NCBI GenBank assembly: GCA_020431545.1
Contig: JAGQIB010000457.1
Coordinates: 1-7,385, forward strand
Reading direction: 5' to 3'
From: Gemmatimonadota bacterium
GTDB taxonomy: Bacteria > ARS69
DNA length: 7,385 bases
Under the pieces are notes generated by a model. That model did not search any database. It was not told where the DNA came from and was given only the letters and a program-made list of their open reading frames with translations. Made by a program: the position numbers and the translations under genes. How positions within the stretch are numbered: position 1 is the first letter of the stretch; each line of letters opens with the position of its first letter. Shown piece after piece: positions 1 to 4,200 of this stretch.

Positions 1-317
1 CGCAGCTCCCGGAGTCGCGTGGCGTCGAGGCGGTTCCGGAACGCCGCGAGCTCGTCCGCGTCGCGGCGGGCGAGGCGCGCGACGACGTCGTCCTGGAACT
101 CGTCGGCCCAGTGCTCGGGGTCGGCGCCCGGCTGGAGCGTGAGCGGGACGAGCGGGTGGGTCTCGGCCGCGAACGTCAGCGTGACGTCGGCGGTCGGGAA
201 GAGGACGGTCAGGCGGCGCCCGCCGGCCTGCTCGACCACGCCGGGTCCGAGCTCACGGTTGAAAGGGTGCAGGACCTTGTCGCCCGGCTTCAGCGGATGA
301 GTCGTAGGCTCCGGCAT
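1..317 (-). CDS. Partial gene, N-terminus only: small beta-barrel (DUF3553/RapA-N/CarD-like) start of an unidentified protein
   Basis: This open frame starts at ATG 317 and runs off the left edge without a stop, giving 105 complete codons. Third positions are almost all G or C, a strong coding signal. A GAGG element (complement of 322-325) sits 4 bases before the ATG. The product begins MPEPTTHPLKPGDKVLHPFN, followed by ELGPGVV at residues 22-28, LTVLFP and then LVPLTLQPG. The pattern of GD-V-HP, then LG-G-V, then a V-FP strand resembles the small beta-barrel of DUF3553 proteins, the tandem-Tudor N-terminus of RapA-type SNF2 helicases, and CarD-like domains. From about residue 69 it becomes helical and charged. 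I infer a nucleic-acid-associated protein, possibly a helicase, but the catalytic part is outside the window. Coding confidence is high and family assignment is low. It is co-directional with the peptide gene, 311 bp away. Confidence 0.8.
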   Translation of the reverse strand, partial: MPEPTTHPLKPGDKVLHPFNRELGPGVVEQAGGRRLTVLFPTADVTLTFAAETHPLVPLTLQPGADPEHWADEFQDDVVARLARRDADELAAFRNRLDATRLREL

Positions 318-363
318 GATTCCTCGAGGGTGCGTGGTGTCGCCCAAGGGACCACAGGAGCGG

Positions 364-389
364 CGGGTCGGCAAGGGGGCCGCGACCCG
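364..389. repeat. Inverted repeat, 7-bp arms, in the leader of the left-edge gene
   Basis: CGGGTCG at 364-370 pairs with CGACCCG at 383-389 across a 12-base loop. A competing smaller hairpin (ACCC 385-388 with GGGT 392-395) overlaps it. It lies 47-72 bases upstream of the left-edge gene's ATG on the minus strand, so it would be in that gene's 5' leader if transcription starts further upstream. No U-tract follows. On its own it is within what GC-rich DNA can produce by chance. Confidence 0.4.
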
Positions 390-423
390 AAGGGTTGACG
401 GGAAGGGTGTCCAGCCGAGCGGA

Positions 424-449
424 GGGCGTCCCTCCGAAGAGGGACGCCC
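424..449 (-). terminator. Perfect 11-bp hairpin with UUCG tetraloop (terminator-like)
   Basis: GGGCGTCCCTC at 424-434 pairs without mismatch with GAGGGACGCCC at 439-449. The four loop bases read CGAA on the plus strand and TTCG on the minus strand. The minus-strand transcript therefore has a C(UUCG)G tetraloop, a known extra-stable form, which argues that the minus strand is the functional one. It lies 180 bases past the stop of the peptide gene and 107 bases before the left-edge gene's ATG. No U-run follows, so it is not a textbook intrinsic terminator. It could instead be an RNA end-stabiliser or a leader structure for the left-edge gene. Confidence 0.6.
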
Positions 450-462
450 ACAAGAAGAGTCT

Positions 463-515
463 GCGGGTCGAGCACCCGCGCGAGCCGGGGCCCCGGCAGT
501 CCTTCCCCAAGGAAG
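463..515. repeat. Three consecutive small hairpins or palindromes
   Basis: GCGGGT 463-468 pairs with ACCCGC 474-479 (5-base loop). GCCGGGGCCCCGGC at 484-497 is a perfect 14-bp palindrome. CTTCC 502-506 pairs with GGAAG 511-515 (CCAA loop). They follow one another with almost no spacing, as in a folded RNA, and they sit between the UUCG hairpin and the larger stem at 521-562. No reading frame with convincing codon bias crosses them. I do not recognise a known RNA family here; tmRNA, SRP and RNase P signatures were looked for by eye and not found. Confidence 0.5.
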
Positions 516-520
516 CCGGT

Positions 521-562
521 TGCCCGGGGGAACGGGGATGTGCGGCATCACCGCCCCGGGCA
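521..562. repeat. Long imperfect stem-loop, 9 + 3 + 4 paired bases
   Basis: TGCCCGGGG 521-529 pairs with CCCCGGGCA 554-562. Inside it, after a 3-base bulge (530-532), CGG 533-535 pairs with CCG 551-553. After one G/A mismatch, GATG 537-540 pairs with CATC 546-549 around a TGCGG loop. The right arm can also form an alternative hairpin, CCGGGC 556-561 with GCCCGG 565-570. Two mutually exclusive pairings of one arm are a feature of RNA switches, but no ligand or anti-terminator can be assigned. It ends 67 bases beyond the peptide gene's stop on the minus strand. Confidence 0.5.
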
Positions 563-628
563 GCGCCCGGTCGCACTGGTGTGTGGAGTGACCTTGCAGC
601 TCTCCTTCTTCGCTCGGCGGACGGGTCG

Positions 629-829
629 TCAGAGGATCACGTTCACCGCGAACGAGATGACTCGAGCGACGGAGTCGATGGAAATGCTCCCGACGTAATG
701 GGCGATCGGCGGGTCCTGACCGTTGTCGAGTTCCCCGTCGGCATGGGCCAGGCCCAACCACGGCGACGCAACCAGAGTGAGGGTGAATGCGAGGGCAAGG
801 GTGCGGGTGATCTGCTTGATGCTCGACAT
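629..829 (-). CDS. Small secreted protein, 66 residues (36 mature), function unknown
   Basis: ATG at 829, TGA at 629. Residues 1-30 form a classical Sec signal peptide: a basic n-region (MSSIKQITRT), a hydrophobic core at about 11-27, and an AHA motif with cleavage predicted after Ala30. The mature peptide begins DGELDNGQDPP, acidic and proline-containing. It ends in a hydrophobic stretch at residues 44-66 (including ISIDSVARVISFAVNVIL) that could be an amphipathic or membrane-seeking helix or a beta segment. It has no cysteines. I do not recognise a family. The start is fixed by AGGAGG 6 bases upstream and by the signal peptide; a longer frame opening at 940 has neither and would start upstream of the predicted transcription start. 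A near-consensus sigma-54 promoter at 906-919 reads into it. It is the next gene downstream of the giant kinase-regulator, same strand, 379 bp apart, so it is a candidate target or partner of that protein (inference). Confidence 0.82.
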   Translation of the reverse strand: MSSIKQITRTLALAFTLTLVASPWLGLAHADGELDNGQDPPIAHYVGSISIDSVARVISFAVNVIL

Positions 830-835
830 GGTCGG

Positions 836-841
836 CCTCCT
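836..841 (-). promoter_or_regulatory. Strong Shine-Dalgarno of the small secreted protein
   Basis: The minus strand reads AGGAGG here, with 6 bases (CCGACC) before the ATG at 829. This is a full match to the anti-Shine-Dalgarno core at optimal spacing. It is the main reason for choosing the 66-residue start over the longer open frame. Confidence 0.85.
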
Positions 842-905
842 GGGGTTCAGCCGTCTGTGTTGGGTCCCGGGGGCGAGAATGCGACGGGAGCCACCCTCTC
901 CTATG

Positions 906-919
906 GCAAGGGGCGTGCC
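906..919 (-). promoter_or_regulatory. Sigma-54 (-24/-12) promoter of the small secreted protein gene
   Basis: The minus strand reads AGGCACGCCCCTTGCC. The sigma-54 consensus is TGGCACG, four free bases, then TTGCW. Here GGCACG, the 4-base spacer and TTGC are all exact. The invariant GG and GC doublets are in the required 12-base register, and only the flanking first T and last W differ. Predicted transcription starts near 894, giving a leader of about 65 bases that contains the AGGAGG. No comparable sigma-70 promoter is visible here. The adjacent upstream gene encodes a protein with a sigma-54-interaction domain, which fits. A single match of this quality can occur by chance, but its placement directly before a well-supported small gene makes that less likely. 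Confidence 0.7.
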
Positions 920-1051
920 TTCCTGATCGAAATCGGGCAAGGATTGCGCACGATTTGTCTAAGGTGTTGTCGCGGAATGAGTTGGATCGCGTGGCGCGCG
1001 GCGGGAGACGCCGCGGACCGCCACGAGTGGGGCCGGGCGGCGACCGACGGA

Positions 1052-1067
1052 ACTCCGATTTCGGAGT
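1052..1067. promoter_or_regulatory. Perfect palindrome ACTCCG-ATTT-CGGAGT, candidate upstream activator site
   Basis: Six-base arms ACTCCG and CGGAGT are separated by ATTT. The centre is about 165 bases upstream of the predicted sigma-54 start, within the range where enhancer-binding proteins usually bind. A second TCGGAG (1082-1087) follows the one at 1061-1066 with a 21-bp period, about two helical turns. The same half-sites recur at 6347-6361 beside the regulator gene's promoter. Caution: ACTCCG-N6-CGGAGT also occurs inside the coding region at 4433-4450, so chance occurrence is possible. Confidence 0.45.
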
Positions 1068-1154
1068 CGGGAACGTCGTTCTCGGAGCCGGAGCAACGGA
1101 CCGACGCTTCAACCCATTGACTGGAAAGGAAATACGGGAGAAGTCGACGAAACG

Positions 1155-1185
1155 CCGGAATCGACGTTCAAAACGCCGATTCCGG
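1155..1185 (-). terminator. Hairpin 23 bases after the big gene's stop codon
   Basis: CCGGAATCG 1155-1163 pairs with CGATTCCGG 1177-1185. Inside, after one A/C mismatch, CGTT 1165-1168 pairs with AACG 1172-1175 around a 3-base loop. That is 13 pairs in 31 bases. It begins 23 bases past the TAA of the kinase-regulator gene in its direction of transcription. The bases after it on the minus strand (CGTTTCGTC) are only mildly T-rich, so it is a weak intrinsic terminator at best. It could instead protect the mRNA end, or be a protein-binding palindrome upstream of the peptide promoter. If it terminates, the peptide gene depends on its own promoter. Confidence 0.6.
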
Positions 1186-1208
1186 TGGTCCGAACATCGA
1201 AAACGTTG

Positions 1209-4200
1209 TTAAGCGGGCTCGCCGCTCGAGTGCTTCCGCCGCCGGCGCAGCTGGAGATGCCTCAGGTCGTGCTTGTCGAGTCGACGCGTGAGGGCGCCTT
1301 CCTTCAGCCCGAGGAGCCGCGCCGCGATCTTGATCACGCCACCGGCCCGAGCCATGGCCTCCCGGATCTGCTGGATCTCCGCCTCCTCGAGGCTGCCCCT
1401 CTCCCGGGGGATCATCTTCTGTGGCGACGCCCCGATGATCGACCGTGAGAGATGCTCGAGCCGGATCTCGTCACCGCCGTCCGCATTCCTCACGGCGTCC
1501 GAGATGCAGTCGCGCAGCTCCCGTACGTTCCCGTCCCAGCGGCACTCTCGTACCGCCTGTTGCGCCTCGCTGGTCAGGTGACAGCGCGGGCGACTGGGGT
1601 TCAGTTCGTGTTCCTTCTCCAGAAACAGTTCCGCGAGGGAGAGGATATCGTCGGGCCGTTCCCGCAGGGACGGGAGAGCGAATCTGTGCTGCATCCGGTA
1701 GTAGATGTCCTTGCGGAACGTGCCGCACCGGATCTTCTCCTGCAGGTCGGCGTTCGTCGCGAAGATCAGGAGACCATTGAACTTCTTCCGCGTGACGCTG
1801 CCCACCGGTCGGTACTCGAAGGTGTCCAGAAACTGCAGCAGAGGAGTTTGCATCGACACCGGGATCTCGGCGAACTCGTTGAGGAACAGCGTCCCCCCGT
1901 CGGCCTGGTGGATCAGCCCGGCGCTGCGCTCGACCCCCGTGGCGGCGCCCTGCACCACGCCGAACAGCCCCGACTGGACCAGCGCCTCCGGAACGTCGGG
2001 CAACGAGGAGTGCACGAAGTCCCCCTCCAGTCGGGATGCGTCGTGCAGGATCTTCGCGAAGTGGTCCTTGCCGCAGCCACTCGGTCCGGTCAGCAGGATG
2101 ATCTGGCCGGCCCGTGCGACCTTGATGGCCTCCGACACGATCCGCCGCATCTCAGGATCCCGCAGCACCGTCTTCGAGAAGGTCAGGGGATCCCCCGTGA
2201 TTGCGCTCTGGAGCGTTCGGCGCTGTTCGTCGAAGCGCTCGTACTGGCGTGCGTTGTGGATACCGATGGCCGCCATGTCGGCGATGAACGACAGGAAGCG
2301 GAGCGCCTCGGGGCCGAACAGGTCCGTGAGCGAGCGATGGTCCATGTACAGCGCGCCGAGGATCCGCCCACCCCAGCGGATCGGCATCGCCACGAGCGAA
2401 CGGATCCGGCTCTTGCGGATCGACTCGTGGAGCGACAGACGGGGATCGGACAGAGCGTCCCCGCTGTGGATGATCTCGCCGTCGGTGCCGACCGCCTCCA
2501 GTGAGGCGATGCTGATCTGAACGCCTTCCTGCATCGAGTCGGGATCTATGTTCCGGTGGCAACGGACCTTCATCCTGCGGGTCGTCGGATCCTCCAGAGC
2601 GATGACTCCGCGTTCGGTTCCGAGATAGGTCATGGCGGCTTCGAGGATCTTCTCGGCGACCTCGTCCACGGTCTGCATCTTGGTCAGGCTCTTCGAGACG
2701 GCCGCCGCCGCTTCGAGCACGCGGTCGACGGTATGGAGGGTCGCCCTCGAGTCGTCATCCCGCGTCGTGTCGCGCGACTCGAGTGACGCGATGCCGATCT
2801 CCTCCCGCAACTGTCGTGCCGATCGCATGGACGCGAGTGCCGCGTGATCGTTACCCCGCTCTCGGTGGGATGCCGCACTGGCCTCCAGCGTTCGCGCGTG
2901 GAGGAAACGGGCACCGAGGGACTCGAACGTCCGGAGGGCAGCGAGGTAGCTCACGAGGGCGGCTTCGTGATCCGCCCTCGCAGCGTGGATCCGTCCCGAC
3001 GTCAGGTCGTAAAGCGCACGCCAAAGGGGAGATCGACTGCACTCGGCCATTTCCCGGGCATCCCGCAGCGCCATGTCCGCGCCCCGGTCGCCGCTCATGC
3101 CGGCGAGCAGCTCCGCCCGCTCGAGTTGGATCCGGAATCGAACTTCCGACCGGCGCTCCCGGAGCGCTTCGAGGCCCGAGTCCAGCTCGGCTTCCGCGAG
3201 TTCCGCATTCTTCCGCTGCCGATGGACGCATCCCAGCAGGTAGTGGGAGAACGCCTGCCCCCAGACGTCCCGCACGGCGCGGGCGCGGCTGAGGCAGTTC
3301 TTGGCTGCGGTCTCCGCGGCGCTTGTCTCGCCGCGATCCAGATCGACGAGACCGGACAGCACGAGGTGGTTGATCATCGGGTACGCGTCGTGCAAGGGCT
3401 GAACGAGATCGATCGCCCGCTGGGCGTGCTCCCGGGCTTGCCGGAAGTCGGCGCGGTACCAGGCAAGAACGCCGCGGGTCCGCACCTGGAAGCTCTCGTC
3501 GCGCGGGCCCACGACGTCGCCCACGAGGCGATCGGCCTCGGCCAGCGCCGACTCCGCTTCGTCCCAGCGGCCGAGCTCGATCAGCACGAATGCGAGATTC
3601 CGGAACGAGCGACTCGCCGCCTGGGGGCGTTGCGCGGCCGTCAGTCCCTCGGCCGCCCGGCGGTGAGCCGCCGCGGCGCCCAGGATGTCGAGATTGTCCC
3701 ACAGGCAAACCGCCTGCAGACCCCAAACCAGCGGTAGCGTCTCCGTGTCGGAAGCCTGGTTCAGGTGCGCCTCCGCTCGCGAAAGCCAGTCGAGCGCGCC
3801 AGCGACGTCTCCGGCCCGCCACCGGGCGTGGCCCAGACGGTGCTCCGCTCGTCCGGCCTCCCTTGGTATCTCCGCATCGAGCGCGCGGTCGCGTGCGAGT
3901 CGCAACTGTTCCTCGGCTCTCGCGGAGTGTCCCGCCTGAATCAGCAGCGCGCCGAGCGCGGCCCGAGTCCAGGACTCGAACCCGGGATCGTCGAACTTGG
4001 TCCGGTCCACGAGCGCCTGCAGACCGTCCGCCGCGTGCGCCTGTTGCCCCGAGGCATCGAGTGCCTGGGCCCGGTAGACGGCGAGCCGGGTCGCGATCCG
4101 GCCCTCGGGCTCGTACCCGATGAGTTCGTCGCAGAGCGCGAGCGCGTCGTGGTGACCGCCGCCCACGAGCAGGGACTCGATCCACTCGGGAACGAAGTTC

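Larger units (their letters stand above)
318..628. other. Noncoding interval between peptide gene and left-edge gene
   Basis: I see no convincing gene here. Open frames crossing it lack codon bias and recognisable starts. It contains the structured stretch 364-570 described in separate entries. At 571-628, next to the peptide gene's stop, I see no clear promoter for the left-edge gene. That gene may have a promoter type I cannot read, or may be reached by read-through from the peptide gene. Confidence 0.6.
830..1208. other. Noncoding regulatory interval upstream of the peptide gene
   Basis: This 379-bp interval holds the Shine-Dalgarno, the sigma-54 promoter, palindromes and the post-stop hairpin listed separately. 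No open frame in it shows coding bias or a ribosome site. The 7-base element CCTTGCC occurs twice on the minus strand (905-911, including the -12 element, and 936-942), 31 bp apart. Its length and content suit a stand-alone regulated promoter region rather than a simple operon gap. Confidence 0.6.

Noticed and set aside
463..479. Resemblance to a tRNA/tmRNA T-arm (GCGGG stem)
   Set aside because: The 7-base loop does not follow the TTCRANY pattern, and no acceptor, anticodon or D arm can be built around it.
830..940. N-terminal extension of the peptide gene to a start at 940
   Set aside because: It has no Shine-Dalgarno, would bury the signal peptide inside the protein, and lies across the sigma-54 promoter.
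395..1120. A 241-codon plus-strand open frame across the noncoding region and peptide gene
   Set aside because: Low-complexity product, no ribosome site, runs antisense through the well-supported peptide gene and through the hairpins.
1117..1122. TTGACT on the plus strand resembling a -35 box
   Set aside because: No acceptable -10 hexamer occurs 16-18 bases downstream and no plus-strand gene follows.
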